Assembly (NCBI GenBank): GCA_964036045.1 | Contig: OZ038392.1 | Location: forward strand, 27,849,755-27,913,754 | Direction: 5' to 3' | DNA length: 64,000 nucleotides | Source of the DNA: Eutreptiella sp. 'Long Island Sound 2002' | Taxonomy: Eukaryota; Euglenozoa; Euglenophyceae; Eutreptiales; Eutreptiaceae | Shown: positions 1 to 11,545 of the stretch, one piece after another | Position numbering within the stretch: the first letter of the stretch is position 1 | How the letters are laid out: each line of letters begins with the position of its first letter | Program-made: the position numbers and the translations under genes | Notes under the pieces: model-generated | Database searches by the model: none | The model's input: the letters and a program-made list of their open reading frames with translations, nothing else | What the model was told of the DNA's origin: nothing

Positions 1-1494
1 GATGGTAATTTTAGGTGGTCACAGTATCAAAAAAACAAGTTTCGAAAACTTCGATTTTTGAGCTGCCCAGGTCGAAAAACTGCATAAGCAGGTTGTGTAC
101 CAATCCCTTGGGAGCCCCCCCCCCCCCGCCCCCCGCCCGGACCTAATACCCAAATAGGGTGAAAAACATGTAAATACGGCCTAAAACATGCTTTACATAC
201 CTTGGATGGTAATTTTAGGTGGTCACAGTATCAAAAAAACAAGTTTCGAAAACTTCGATTTTTGAGCTGCCCAGGTCGAAAAACTGCATAAGCAGGTTGT
301 GTACCAATCCCTTGGGAGACCCCCCCCCCCCCCGTGCGGCCAATACCCAAATAAGGTGAAATATACGTAAATACGGCCTAAAACATGCTTGCTAAAACAT
401 AAATACCTTGCATGGTCATTTTGGGTGATCACAATATCATAAAAACCAGTTTTGAAAACTTTGATTTTTGAGCTGCCCAGGTTGAAAAACTGCATAAGCA
501 GGTTGTGTACCAATCCCTTGGGAGACCCCCCCCCCCCCCCGTGCGGCCAATACCCAAATAGGGTGAAAAAAATGTAAATACGGCCTAAAACATGCTTTAC
601 ATACCTTGGATGGTCATTTTAAGTGGTGACAATATCAAAAAAACAAGTTTCGAAAACTTCGATTTTTGAGCTGCCCGGGGTGAAAAACTGCATGAGCAGG
701 TTGTGTACCAATCCCTTGGGAGACCCCCCCCCCCCCGGATCTCATACCCAAATAGGATGAAAAACACGCTTATACAGCCTAAAACATGTTTTACATACCT
801 GGGATGGTCATTTTGGGTGGTCACAACATCAAAAAAACAAGTTTCGAAAACTTCGATTTTTGAGCTGTCCAGGGTGAAAAACTGCATAAGCAGGTTGTGT
901 ACTGGCCCATTCACTAGGCCATTATTGGTGGAAACAGTCATTTCGCCTCTTTGGCACGGGTTGTGAACGGCCCCGGGCAAGGCTAGAGACTGCAAAAAAC
1001 GTCCTTCCGTATCCTAGTAGGCATATATTGTCACAACATCCCCACTTGCACCCCTCAGAGTGGGTACCACGGGGTCACCGAGGTCGCCAAAACCGCCAAC
1101 ATAGCAAAAATGGCTGAAAAGTGCACTCCGCCCCATACAAACCCTATGGAGTCGGGACCCGGAAACACTTTTTCGGCTCAAAATCGAAAAAAACCAAAAG
1201 ATTCATGATTTTCGACCCGAAAAAAGAGGGGGTCATTTTTTGACCCCCCCCCACCCCCCCCCCCTCCCTCAAAACATCAAAAAAGTGGGTTTCAAGTGGG
1301 GGGGTCTGGGGGGGGTCCGGACCAAAAACTCATTGGGGGATGCATTTATTGGACAAAATAATGATTTTACAAGGGGTTAAACTAACAATTCAACCCCTTG
1401 GAGTAGGTTACGCGAATAGGCCCAAAAAGGCCCAAATGGGGGGGTATGTGGCATTTTCCCCATATATACGCCTGCCTGGCTTTGATCTAACAAA

Positions 1495-1540
1495 CTCTGC
1501 GAGGTGATTCTATTGCCTTCGGCAAGTCCACCTCGCAGAG
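1495..1540. repeat. Imperfect hairpin inside satellite module
   Basis: A 12 bp arm CTCTGCGAGGTG at 1495-1506 is matched by its reverse complement CACCTCGCAGAG at 1529-1540, with a 22 nt loop that itself contains TTGCC..GGCAA. One arm or the other recurs at module junctions near 2668, 3140, 4735, 5834, 6953, 8056, 20042 and 20202, so it marks where satellite segments are joined. Its function is unknown. Confidence 0.7.
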
Positions 1541-4021
1541 AATCTACCCCAAGCCACACACACCCTAAATAGGGTGAAAACTACATAAATACGGGTGCAA
1601 AACATGTAAATACGGCATAAAACATGCTTTACATATCTTGGATGGTCATTTTAGGTGATCACGATATGAAAAAAATAAGTTTCGAAAACTTCCATTTTTG
1701 AGCTGCCCGGGGTGAAAAACTGCTTAAGCAGGTTGTGTACCAATCCCTTGGGAGCCCCCCCCCCCCCCGACCTAATACCCAAATCGGGTGAAAAAAATGT
1801 AAATACGGCCTAAAACATGCTTTACATAGCTTGTATGGTCATTTTGAGTGGTCACAATATCAAAAAAACAAGTTTCGGAAACTTCGATTTTTGAGCTGTC
1901 CGGGGTGAAAAGCTGCATGAGCAAGTTGTGTACCAATCCCTTGGGAGCCCCCCCCCCCCCCCCCCCGGACCTAATACCCAAATCGGGTGAAAAACATGTA
2001 AATACGGCCTAAAACATGCTTTACATAGCTTGTATGGCTGTGTCCCGGCCCATTCACGAGGCGAATATTGGCAGAAACAGCCATTTCGCGTCTTTGGCAC
2101 GGGTTGTGAACGGCCCTAAGCAAGGCTAGAGACCACAAAAAACGTCCTTCCGTATCCTAGTAGGCATATACTATCACAACATCCCCACTCACACCCCTCA
2201 AAGTGGGTACCACGGGGTCATTGAGGTCGCCAAAACCGCCAACATACGAAAAAAGGCCAAAAAGTGCATAAACTGCAAAAGCGCTCGTCCCACTCCGCCC
2301 CATACAAACCCTATGGAGTCGGGACCCGGAAACACTTTTTCGGCTCAAAATCGAAAAAAACCAAAAGATTCATGATTCTCGACCCAAAAAAGAGGGGGGT
2401 CATTTTTTGACCCCCCCCCCCCACCCCCCCCCCACCCCCTCCCTCAAAACCTGAAAAAAGTGGGTTTCAAGTGGGGGGGTCTGGGGGGGTCCGGACCAAA
2501 AACTCATTGGGGGATGCATTTATTGGACAAAATAATGATTTTACAAGGGGTTAAACTAACAATTCAACCCCATGGGGTAGGTTACGCGAATAGGCCCAAA
2601 AAGGCCAAAATGGGGGGTATGTGGCGTTTTTCCCATATATACGCCTGCCTGGCTTTGATCTAACAACCTCTGCGAGGTGATTTCCCTTTTTGAGCTACCG
2701 AGGCTGGAAAACTGCAAAAGCAGTTTGTGCCCTAGACCCCTTGGGAGCCCCCCCCCCCCCCCCAAACACCCAAATAGGGTGAAGAACACATAAAAGGGGG
2801 CTAAAACATGCTTTACACAGCATATTTCATCATTGTAAGTGGTCACGATATCAAAAAAACGTTTTGCAAAATTTTCCATTTTTGACCTGTAGAGGGTGGA
2901 AAACTGCTGAAGCAGTTTGTGCACACACCAAAGGCCATCAAACCACCTACGAACAGCAATTTTGAAGCTTTTGGGGGGGCCATGGCTCGGGTAATATGGG
3001 CTTGGCAGCCACTACGTTGGGTCCCCATGGGTGCTCAAGTACCCGTATTGTCACTAAATCATCACCCAAACCGATCTCAGGGGCGAAAGAAGGGTTTCCG
3101 AAAAAGTCGAAAAAATTCAATTGCCTTCGGCAAGTCCACCTCGCAGAGAATTTTACGCCAAGCCACACACACCCTAAATAGGGTAAAAACTACATAAATA
3201 CGGCCTAAAAATTGCTTTACATACCTTGGATGGTCATTTTAAGTGGTGACAATATCGAAAAAGCAATTTTTCGAAAACTTCGATTTTTGAGCTGCCCAGG
3301 GTGAAAAACTGCATGAGCAGGTTGTGTACCAATCCCTTGGGAGCCCCCCCCCCCCCCCCCCCTGGTGCGGCCAATACCCAAATAGGGTGAAAAACATGTA
3401 AATAAGGCCTAAAACATGCTTTACATACCTTGGATGGTCATTTTAAGTGGTCACAATATCAAAAAAACAAGTTTCGGAAACTTCGATATTTGAGCAGCCT
3501 AGGGTGAAAAACCGCATAAGCAGGTTGTGTACCAATCCCTTGGGAGCCCCCCCAACCCCCCGGACCTAATACCCAAATAGGGTGAAAAATATGTAGGTAC
3601 GGCCTAAAACATGCTTTACATACCTTGGGTGGTCATTTTAGGTGGTCACAATATCAAAAAAACAAGTTTCGAAAACTTCGCTTTTTGAGCTGCCCGGGGT
3701 GAAAGCTGAGGAAGCAGGATGTGTACCAATCCCTTGGGAGACCCCCCCCCCCCCCCGGACCTATTACCCAAATAGGGTGAAAACCACGTACGTACGGCCT
3801 AAAACATGCTTTACATACCTTGGATGGTCATTTTGGGTGGTCAAAATATCAGAAACACAAGTTTCGAAAACTTCGATTTTTGAGCTGCCTAGCGTGAAAA
3901 ATTGCATAAGCTGGTTGTGTACCAATCCCTTGGGAGACCCCCCCCCCCCAACCTAATACCCAAATCGGGTGAAAAACACGTAAATACGGCCTAAAACATG
4001 CTTTACATACCTTGGATACCT

Positions 4022-4250
4022 TGGATTACCACGCTGCTGCACCTCTGAGCAGCCCCACGCTACTGCGCCCCTGCGCAGCCCCACGCTGCGGCGCCCCTGC
4101 GCAGCCCCACGCTGCTACGCCCCTGCACAGCCCCACGCTGCTGCACCCCTGCGCAGCCCCACGCTGCTGCGCCCCTGCGCAGCCCCACGCTGCTGCGCCC
4201 CTGCGCAGCCCCACGCTGCTACGCCCCTGCGCAGCCCCACGCTGCTGTAT
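4022..4250. repeat. 26 bp minisatellite, about eight copies
   Basis: A GC-rich unit built from AGCCCCACGCTGCTGC followed by GCCCCTGCGC repeats with a 26 bp period and point variants (CTAC, CGGC, GCAC). The period is not a multiple of three, and both strands are open only because the unit lacks stops; the alanine/proline frames are not credible genes. It sits inside a satellite A sub-repeat, between a duplicated CCTTGGATACCTTGGAT and the TTTCATTTTAGGTG continuation. Confidence 0.85.
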
Positions 4251-4410
4251 TTCATTTTAGGTGCTCACAATATCATAAAAACAGGTTTCGAAAACTTCGA
4301 TTTTTGAGCTGCCCGGGTGAAAAACTGCATGAGCAGGTTGTGTACCGGCCCATTCACTAGGCCATTATTGGTGGAAACAGTCATTTCGCGTCTTTGGCAC
4401 GGGTTGTGAA

Positions 4411-4610
4411 NNNNNNNNNNNNNNNNNNNNNNNNNNNNNNNNNNNNNNNNNNNNNNNNNNNNNNNNNNNNNNNNNNNNNNNNNNNNNNNNNNNNNNNNNN
4501 NNNNNNNNNNNNNNNNNNNNNNNNNNNNNNNNNNNNNNNNNNNNNNNNNNNNNNNNNNNNNNNNNNNNNNNNNNNNNNNNNNNNNNNNNNNNNNNNNNNN
4601 NNNNNNNNNN
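4411..4610. other. Assembly gap (200 N)
   Basis: Exactly 200 undetermined bases. Satellite A runs in opposite orientations on the two sides, so the scaffold join within this repeat deserves caution. Confidence 0.99.
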
Positions 4611-7600
4611 CCGGTTTTTCACTCTATTTGGATATTGGGTGCGGAGGGGGGGGGGGGGGGGGGTCAAACGGGATTGGTACACAACCTGCTCATGCAGCTT
4701 TTCACCCTGGCAGCTCAAAAATCGAAGCCACCTCGCAGATGTTGTTAGATCAAACCCACGGAGGCGTATATAGGGGAAAACGCCACATACCCCCCCATTT
4801 TGGCCTTGTAGGGCCTACTCGCGTACCCTACCCCAAGGGGTTGACTTGTCGGTTTAACCCCTTGTAAAATCATTATTTTGTCCAATTAACGCATCCCCCA
4901 ATGAGTTTTTGGTCCGGACCCCCCCAGACCCCCCCTTCTTGAAATGCACTTTTTTGAGGTTTTCAGGGAGGTGTGAGGGGGGAAGGGGGGGGGTTTCAGG
5001 GGGGGGGGGGTCAAAAATGTCGAAAAAAAATGACCCCCCCTTTTTTTGGGTCGCAAATCATGAATCTTTTGGTTTTTTTCGATTTTGAGCCGAAAATGTG
5101 TTTCCGGGTCCCGACTCCATGGGGTTTGTATGGGGCGGAGTGGGACCAGCGCTATTGCAGTTTATGCACTTTTCAGCCATTTTTGCTATGTTGGCGGTTT
5201 TGGCGACCTCAGTGACCCCGTGGTACCCACTTTGAGGGGTGTGAGTGGGGATGTTGTGACAAAATATGCCTTCTAGGACACGGAAGGACGTTTTTTGCAG
5301 TCTCTAGCCTTGCTGAGAGCCGGTCACAAACCGTGCCAAAGACGCAAAATGACTGTTTCCACCAATAATGGCCTAGTGAATGGGCCGGTAGACAACCTGC
5401 CAATGCAGTTTTTCACCCGGGCAGCTCAAAAATCGAAGTTTTCGAAACCTGTTTTTATGATATTGTGACCACCTAAAATGACCATCCAAGGTATGTGAAG
5501 CATGTTTTAGGCCGTATTTGCGTGTTTGCCACCCTATTTGGGTATTAGGTCCCGGGGGGGGGGGTCTCCCAAGGGATTGGTACACAACCTAATTATGCGG
5601 TTTTTCACCCTGGGAGCTCAAAAATCGAAGTTTTCGAAGGTTTTTTTTTTTTTGATATTGTGATCACCTAAAATGACCATCCAAGATATGTAAAGCATGT
5701 TTTAGGCCATATTTTCCGGTTTTTCACTCTATTTGGATATTGGGTGCGGAGGGGGGGGGGGTCAAACGGGATTGGTACACAACCTGCTCATGCAGCTTTT
5801 CACCCTGGGCAGCTCAAAAATCGAAGCCACCTCGCAGATGTTGTTAGATCAAACCCACGGAGGCGTATATAGGGGAAAACGCCACATACCCCCCCATTTT
5901 GGCCTTGTAGGGCCTACTCGCGTACCCTACCCCAAGGGGTTGACTTGTCGGTTTAACCCCTTGTAAAATCATTATTTTGTCCAATAAACGCATCCCCCAA
6001 TGAGTTTTTGGTCCGGACCCCCCCCAAACCCCCCCACTTGAAATGCACTTTTTTGAGGTTTTCAGGGAGGTGTGGGGGGGGAAGGGGGGGGGGGGTTTCA
6101 GGGGGGGGGGGGGTCAAAAATGTCGAAAAAAAATGACCCCCCCTTTTTTTGGGTTAAAAATCATGAATCTTTTGGTTTTTTTCGATTTCGAGCCGAAAAT
6201 GTGTTTCCGGGTCCCGACTCCATGGGGTTTGTATGGGGCGGAGTGGGACCAGCGCTATTGTAGTCTATGCACTTTTCAGCCATTTTTGCTATGTTGGCGG
6301 TTTTGGCGACCTCAGTGACCCGGTGGTACCCACTTTGAGGGGTGTGAGTGGGGATGTTGTGACAAAATATGCCTTCTAGGACACGGAAGGACGTTTTTTG
6401 CAGTCTCTAGCCTTGCTGAGAGCCGGTCACAAACCGTGCCAAAGACGCAAAACGACTGTTTCCACCAATAATGGCCTAGTGAATGGGCCGGTAGACAACC
6501 TGCTCATGCAGTTTTTCACCCCGGGCAGCTCAAAAATCGAAGTTTTCGAAACTTGTTTTTATGATATTGTGACCACCTAAAATGACCATCCAAGGTATGT
6601 GAAGCATGTTTTAGGCCGTATTTGCGTGTTTGCCACCCTATTTGGGTATTAGGTCCGGGGGGGGGGGGGGGGTCTCCCAAGGGATTGGTACACAACCTAA
6701 TTATGCGGTTTTTCACCCTGGGCAGCTCAAAAATCGAAGTTTTCGAAACTTGTTTTTTTGATATTGTGATCACCTAAAATGACCATCCAAGATATGTAAA
6801 GCATGTTTTAGGCCATATTTTCCGGTTTTTCACTCTATTTGGATATTGGGTGCGGAGGGGGGGGGGGGGGTCAAACGGGATTGGTACACAACCTGCTCAT
6901 GCAGCTTTTCACCCTGGGCAGCTCAAAAATCGAAGCCACCTCGCAGATGTTGTTAGATCAAACCCACGGAGGCGTATATAGGGGAAAACGCCACATACCC
7001 CCCCATGTTGACCTTGTAGGGCCTACTCGCGTACCCTACCCCAAAGGGGTTGACTTGTCGGTTTAACCCCTTGTAAAATCATTATTTTGTCCAATAAACG
7101 CATCCCCCAATGAGTTTTTGGTCCGGACCCCCCCCCAAACCCCCCCCCACTTGAAATGCACTTTTTTGAGGTTTTCAGGGAGGTGTGGGGGGGGAAGGGG
7201 GGGGGGGGTTTCAGGGGGGGGGGGGTCAAAAATGTCGAAAAAAAATGACCCCCCCTTTTTTTGGGTCGAAAATCATGAATCTTTTGGTTTTTTTTCGATT
7301 TCGAGCCGAAAATGTGTTTCCGGGTCCCGACTCCATGGGGTTTGTATGGGGCGGAGTGGGACCAGCGCTATTGTAGTCTATGCACTTTTCAGCCATTTTT
7401 GCTATGTTGGCGGTTTTGGCGACCTCAGTGACCCGGTGGTACCCACTTTGAGGGGTGTGAGTGGGGATGTTGTGACAAAATATGCCTTCTAGGACACGGA
7501 AGGACGTTTTTTGCAGTCTCTAGCCTTGCTGAGAGCCGGTCACAAACCGTGCCAAAGACGCAAAACGACTGTTTCCACCAATAATGGCCTAGTGAATGGG

Positions 7601-9130
7601 CCGGTAGACAACCTGCCAATGCAGTTTTTCACCCCGGGCAGCTCAAAAATCGAAGTTTTCGAAACTTGTTTTTATGATATTGTGACCACCTAAAATGACC
7701 ATCCAAGGTATGTGAAGCATGTTTTAGGCCGTATTTGCGTGTTTGCCACCCTATTTGGGTATTAGGTCCCGGGGGGGGGGGGGGGGGGTCTCCCAAGGGA
7801 TTGGTACACAACCTAATTATGCGGTTTTTCACCCTGGGCAGCTCAAAAATCGAAGTTTTCGAAACTTGTTTTTTTGATATTGTGATCACCTAAAATGACC
7901 ATCCAAGATATGTAAAGCATGTTTTAGGCCATATTTTCCGGTTTTTCACTCTATTTGGATATTGGGTGCGGAGGGGGGGGGGGTCAAACGGGATTGGTAC
8001 ACAACCTGCTCCTGCAGCTTTTCACCCTGGGCAGCTCAAAAATCGAAGCCACCTCGCAGATGTTGTTAGATCAAACCCACGGAGGCGTATATAGGGGAAA
8101 ACGCCACATGCCCCCCCATTTTGGCCTTGTAGGGCCTACTCGCGTACCCTACCCCAAGGGGTTGAATGGTCGGTTTAACCCCTTGTAAAATAATTATTTT
8201 GTCCAATTAACGCATCCCCCAATGAGTTTTTGGTCCGGACCCCCCCCAGACCCCCCCACTTGAAATGCACTTTTTTGAGGTTTTCAGGGAGGTGTGGGGG
8301 GGGAAGGGGGGGGGTTTCAGGGGGGGGGGGGGGGGTCAAAAATGTCGAAAAAAATGACCCCCCCTTTTTTTGGGTCGAAAATCATGAATCTTTTGGTTTT
8401 TTTCGATTTTGAGCCGAAAATGTGTTTCCGGGTCCCGACTCCATGGGGTTTGTATGGGGCGGAGTGGGACCAGTGCTATTGTAGTCTATGCACTTTTCAG
8501 CCATTTTTGGTATGTAGGCGGTTTTGGCGACCTCAGTGACCCGGTGGTACCCACTTTGAGGGGTGTGAGTGGGGATGTTGTGACAAAATATGCCTTCTAG
8601 GACACGGAAGGACGTTTTTTTGCAGTCTCTAGCCTTGCTGAGAGCCGGTCACAAACCGTGCCAAAGACGCAAAATGACTGTTTCCACCAATAATGGCCTA
8701 GTGAATGGGCCGGTAGACAACCTGCTCATGCAGTTTTTCACCCTGGGCAGCTCAAAAATTGAAGTTTTCGAAACTTGTTTTTATGATATTCTGACCACAC
8801 AATATGACCATCCAAGCTATGTAAGGCATGTTTTAGGCCGTATATACGTGTTTTTCACCCTATTTGGGTATTAGGTCCCGGGGTGGGGGGGGGGGCTTCC
8901 AATGGATTGGTACACAACCTGCTTATGAAGTTTTTCACCCTGTAGAGCTCAAAAATTGAAGTTTTCGAAACTTGTTTTTTTGATATTGGGACCACTCAAA
9001 ATTACCTCGCGGTCAAAGGCAGGCAGGCGTATACAGCTCAAAAATCGAAGTTTTCGCATCTTTTTTTTTGTACTGTGATAACCCAAAATGACCATCCAAG
9101 GTACGTAAAGCATGTATTACACCATAGTTA
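4611..9130 (+). repeat. Satellite family A, plus-oriented array of ~1.1 kb units
   Basis: Four composite units can be phased on the motif GATGTTGTTAGATCAAA at 4738, 5837, 6956 and 8059, giving periods of 1099, 1119 and 1103 bp. Each unit contains two ~200 bp sub-repeats, a module with CGCCACATACCCCCCC, a G-rich segment of two long G runs, CATGAATCTTTTGG, CCGGGTCCCGACTCCAT and the CGGTCACAAACCGTGCC segment. Units are nearly identical except for G-run length, so expansion is recent. The array degrades after about 8880 and ends at a LINE A fragment near 9131. Confidence 0.92.
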
Positions 9131-9492
9131 CGTCTTTTTCAGCGGCGCTCCCCCCGGTGCAGCCCACGGCGGCAGCCCTATGGGCTCTGCTGCCCTCGAC
9201 GACGGCGGTGCAGCTGCTCCGCCTCTTCCAGGGCGAGTCCGGGGACAAGATCCGGGAAGGGGGCATCGCGCAGATCACGCCGGGGCGGCACCTGGCGGAG
9301 TGGAAGCAGCCCTCCTAGGAGGGGGCCCTGCGGTGCGTGGCGCTGGTGGGCTGCACGGTCCACAAGGCCCACCTCGCAGCCGCGGCCGCCGTCGCGGCCC
9401 ACGACGCCGTCTAGCGGGTCACCGCCCTGGTACACGTCCAGGGCGGCAGCAAGGCGGCGCCCACGGTCTTAGGCGGCCCTATACACACGTAG
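9131..9492 (-). mobile_element. LINE family A, 5'-end fragment
   Basis: GC-rich sequence that ends on the right with CTTAGGCGGCCCTATACAC and ACGTAG, matching the right end of the long LINE A copy near 17730-17757 (CTTAGGCGGCCCTTTACGC, ACGTAG). On the minus strand both begin with a peptide of the type GPPKTV. Homology stops just past ACGTAG in both places, which marks the element's 5' end. The coding frame carries stops (for example TAG at about 9316 on the plus strand reading) and only ~360 bp remain, so this is a dead remnant joined directly to satellite A. Confidence 0.6.
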
Positions 9493-9670
9493 CAAAATTG
9501 CCACAGTTCCCAAATGGGTACCGCCCCAAAACGGGGGCTGAAAAACCACTTTGAAAAATTGCACAATTGTGCTTTGCAGAGAACACCCCCAAAAACGTGT
9601 GAATGGTCCAAAATGACTGTGTGTAGGGGGTACAACATGTGCCAGTCAAAAGTCATGTATCCCCTTCAAA

Positions 9671-9690
9671 TTTGGGCACTGCAGTGTCCA
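9671..9690. repeat. Palindrome copy 1 (one mismatch)
   Basis: TTTGGGCACTGCAGTGTCCA, one arm carrying a C-to-T change relative to the consensus TTGGGCACTGCAGTGCCCAA. Confidence 0.75.
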
Positions 9691-10000
9691 TCCAAAGAAA
9701 AATCCAATTCTTCCAAATCATCCGCTGCTGCATTTCAAACCATGCCGTAAAATGCAACCTAAAAAATGAAGCAAGGAGGACGACAGGCAAACACATGCAA
9801 AAGTCTGGTTTGCTTTTTGTTACGGCGTCTGCTGACCCAGTCACTGTGATTGTATGCGAAGCGTCAAGAATGATGCACCACCAGTGGTGCCGACCAACAA
9901 CGGAGGCGCCGCCAGTGCAGGCAATCCAATAATAAATGACAACAACAATGCTTGCAAAAGAAATGGCCCAGCAGGGGTAAAAAAAGGGCGAGTCGCTGAG

Positions 10001-10022
10001 TTTGGGCACTGCAGCGCCCAAA
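10001..10022. repeat. Palindrome copy 2
   Basis: 22 bp inverted repeat centred on CTGCAG with one arm mismatch (GCGCCC). It lies about 35-40 nt downstream, on the minus strand, of a possible 5' splice site GTGTGAG. Confidence 0.8.
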
Positions 10023-10120
10023 ATTACCAAAACATGAAAAAGGGCACCAGTCTCACACCTGCATAGAACAGGACGCGCGACAGTGTGCAAATCGAGGCGA
10101 AAAATTAGGGTCGCATCGAA

Positions 10121-10140
10121 TTTGGGCACTGCAGCTCCCA
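10121..10140. repeat. Palindrome copy 3 (decayed right arm)
   Basis: TTTGGGCACTGCAGCTCCCA. It lies 46-65 nt into the intron that starts at 10186 on the minus strand. Confidence 0.75.
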
Positions 10141-10186
10141 TGAACACCAAAAGACGACGAAAACAGGTGCTCAGAGGACATAATAC

Positions 10187-10244
10187 CTTCACCGGCAGTC
10201 TTCTCAAAGGTGTCAATAAACTCAGCCACGCGGCCACCAGATAT
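10187..10244 (-). CDS. Exon 3 of an unknown spliced gene
   Basis: A 58 nt internal exon on the minus strand. It is bounded upstream by the acceptor CATTACTGCAG (intron 10245-10368) and downstream by the donor GAAG/GTATTATG. Reading in the phase left by exon 2 (phase 0) gives an open peptide beginning ISGGRVAEFIDTF, ending in phase 1. The phase agreement on the 5' side is the main support. The function is not recognised. Confidence 0.55.
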
Positions 10245-10368
10245 CTGCAGTAATGAGACCAGCGGTCTCCAATTTTTCCAGATTGAGGCCTGGCAGGGAT
10301 ACAGTGTTGGACAGGCCACAGGTACGCAAAGGACTGACAACGGTGGTCTCATCGTGCATCTCTCATAC

Positions 10369-10685
10369 CACAGATGTTTTCTCGCCCAGCCGGCCACACT
10401 TCCGCAGAGCCACCAGCAGCATCTCTTTCGCTTTGCCCTTCTGCACTTCAGTCCAAATTCGAGCGGCCACTTGTCCCATACTCAGCTTGCTCACTGAGTG
10501 TTGTACCGCATTGTGATCGCCTCCAATAATCTCTCTGATGTCAACAGGACAGTCGTGTCTGATCTCCTCGCAGTAGACGTGTTGTAACCAGTCCGGCAGT
10601 GCCCGTGACTTCTCACAGTATTCTCGGTGAAGTCTTTGGAGTGCCGTCAGGATATGAGCCCCGCCCAAGCAGTAGGGAATTTCAG
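10369..10685 (-). CDS. Exon 2 of an unknown spliced gene
   Basis: A 317 nt exon on the minus strand. The acceptor is TTTCTATCAG at 10686-10695 and the donor CTGTG/GTATGAG at 10368. Exon 1 ends with one codon base and exon 2 supplies the other two, restoring an open frame. The roughly 105-residue product is hydrophilic and helix-prone (motifs LHREYCEKSRALPDW, HDCPVDIREIIGG and AARIWTEVQKGKAKEMLL). I do not recognise the family. Flanking introns are both exactly 124 nt. The mixed, non-repetitive codon content and consistent intron phases argue for a real, expressed gene rather than transposon debris. Confidence 0.6.
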
Positions 10686-10737
10686 CTGATAGAAAAATGC
10701 ACCACAGGGAGATGGTAGATGGGGGATATCAGCGAGA

Positions 10738-10757
10738 TGGGCATTGCAGTGCCCAAA
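10738..10757. repeat. Palindrome copy 4, inside intron 1
   Basis: TGGGCATTGCAGTGCCCAAA, one transition from perfect. It lies wholly inside the 124 nt intron 10686-10809, 53-72 nt from its 5' end. Confidence 0.8.
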
Positions 10758-10809
10758 CGACCAGACTGTGTGAAAATTACGACGCGTGTGTGACAGGATG
10801 GTAGTGTAC

Positions 10810-11134
10810 CTTCGTTTCGCCATATGAGAATGTTTGAGATAGGCCGGCAGGGTGGATTTGTCCTCAGGCTTGCGATCCGCGATAGTACTGAGTCCTCGTC
10901 CCTCTCTCTGGTCTGCCCAGGCGTGAGGTCGGTGTCAAACTTTATCTTGGTCAGCTGTATCTTGACCAGCTCCTTTTTGATCCACGTTGTCCGGAATGTT
11001 TCCGTTGCCCGGTCTGTCCCCGTCCGCTTCACTGGAGCCTGCCCCGACTGCGCCCGTGTCTTCTCCTCTGTGTGAACGGCTTGCGATGCGGTCTGCTGCT
11101 CATCCCCTTCCGGCAGTTCGGTATCGGAAGGCAT
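10810..11134 (-). CDS. Exon 1 (or first visible exon) of an unknown spliced gene
   Basis: A minus-strand frame opening with ATG at 11134 (MPSDTELPEGDEQQT) and running 108 codons plus one base to the donor GAAG/GTACAC at 10809. Beyond the donor the frame runs into intron sequence that includes a palindrome. The product is polar and charged: Q/E/T-rich at first, then a lysine-rich stretch (KKELVKIQLTKIKFD) and an acidic patch. No domain is recognised. The ATG may not be the true start, because acidic frames at 11216-11545 and a long frame at 11499-12452 lie just upstream on the same strand and could belong to the same transcript. Confidence 0.5.
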
Positions 11135-11215
11135 AGCTTAGCAAAGGGGCTAACAAAGGGTCACACGACACACTACAAAAGGCCACACGGCTGCAAATTG
11201 TTGATTTACAGGCTT

Positions 11216-11545
11216 CTAATGTTGATGACTACTGGCAGCGCTCGACGATTGAACACAGATGGCAGAAATAGCATCACAGTCGCATGCACCTGGTAAAAAT
11301 CGAGGGTCAAACTCATTCAGCTCCGAAAGGACAGCCACGGGGGCGTCGGAATCATCACTGTGAACAGACACTGCTTCTGGAGGGGGGGGGTCCGGGTCCC
11401 ATCCATCATCACCCACAAAATTAGCAGCCCTCAGGTCTGGATCTCCGGCTGCCCCACCAGCAGGGGGGGGGGGGTCCTCATCGCTGTCACTGTCGCCATC
11501 AGCATTGGGGGGGGGCGGGTATCCGGGCGGGGTCCCTTTGCCCAA
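11216..11545 (-). pseudogene. Acidic C-terminal frame, probably the frameshifted tail of the upstream ORF
   Basis: A 109-codon minus-strand frame overlapping the end of the 11499-12452 frame. It contains a dense acid/proline segment (DSDSDEDPPPPAGG) and a second acidic cluster (SVHSDDSDAPV), then a serine-rich end. The overlap region has a G7 run at 11505-11511 and other G8-G10 runs (near 11380 and 11466), typical places for indel error. I read it as the intended C-terminus of the neighbouring gene after a one-base slip, rather than an independent gene. Confidence 0.35.

Larger units (their letters stand above)
1..4410 (-). repeat. Satellite family A, minus-oriented block
   Basis: Tandem, imperfect copies of a ~200 bp sub-repeat that reads, on the unit strand, CATGTTTTAGGCCGTATTT, then CACCCTATTTGGGTATTAGG, a G run of 8-20, CAAGGGATTGGTACACAACC, GCAGCTCAAAAATCGAAG and TTTTCGAAACTTGTTTTT. 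Several sub-repeats alternate with longer modules (for example 950-1560 and 2060-2700) carrying the CCGGGTCCCGACTCCAT and TCATGAATCTTTTGG segments, which gives a composite higher-order unit near 1.1 kb. The block is interrupted by a 26 bp minisatellite at about 4022-4250. No coding capacity is credible; the open frames here are short and contain proline or glycine tracts from the C/G runs. Confidence 0.9.
9493..10186 (-). other. Probable 3' introns and exons of the spliced gene, unresolved
   Basis: The sequence continues the minus-strand gene whose exons are resolved at 10187-11134. It contains three copies of the short palindrome (9671, 10001, 10121) and plausible splice signals, such as a CTATGCAG acceptor at 10059-10066 followed by GTGTGAG. 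I could not find a convincing continuation of the reading frame, so I do not call exons here. Confidence 0.35.
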
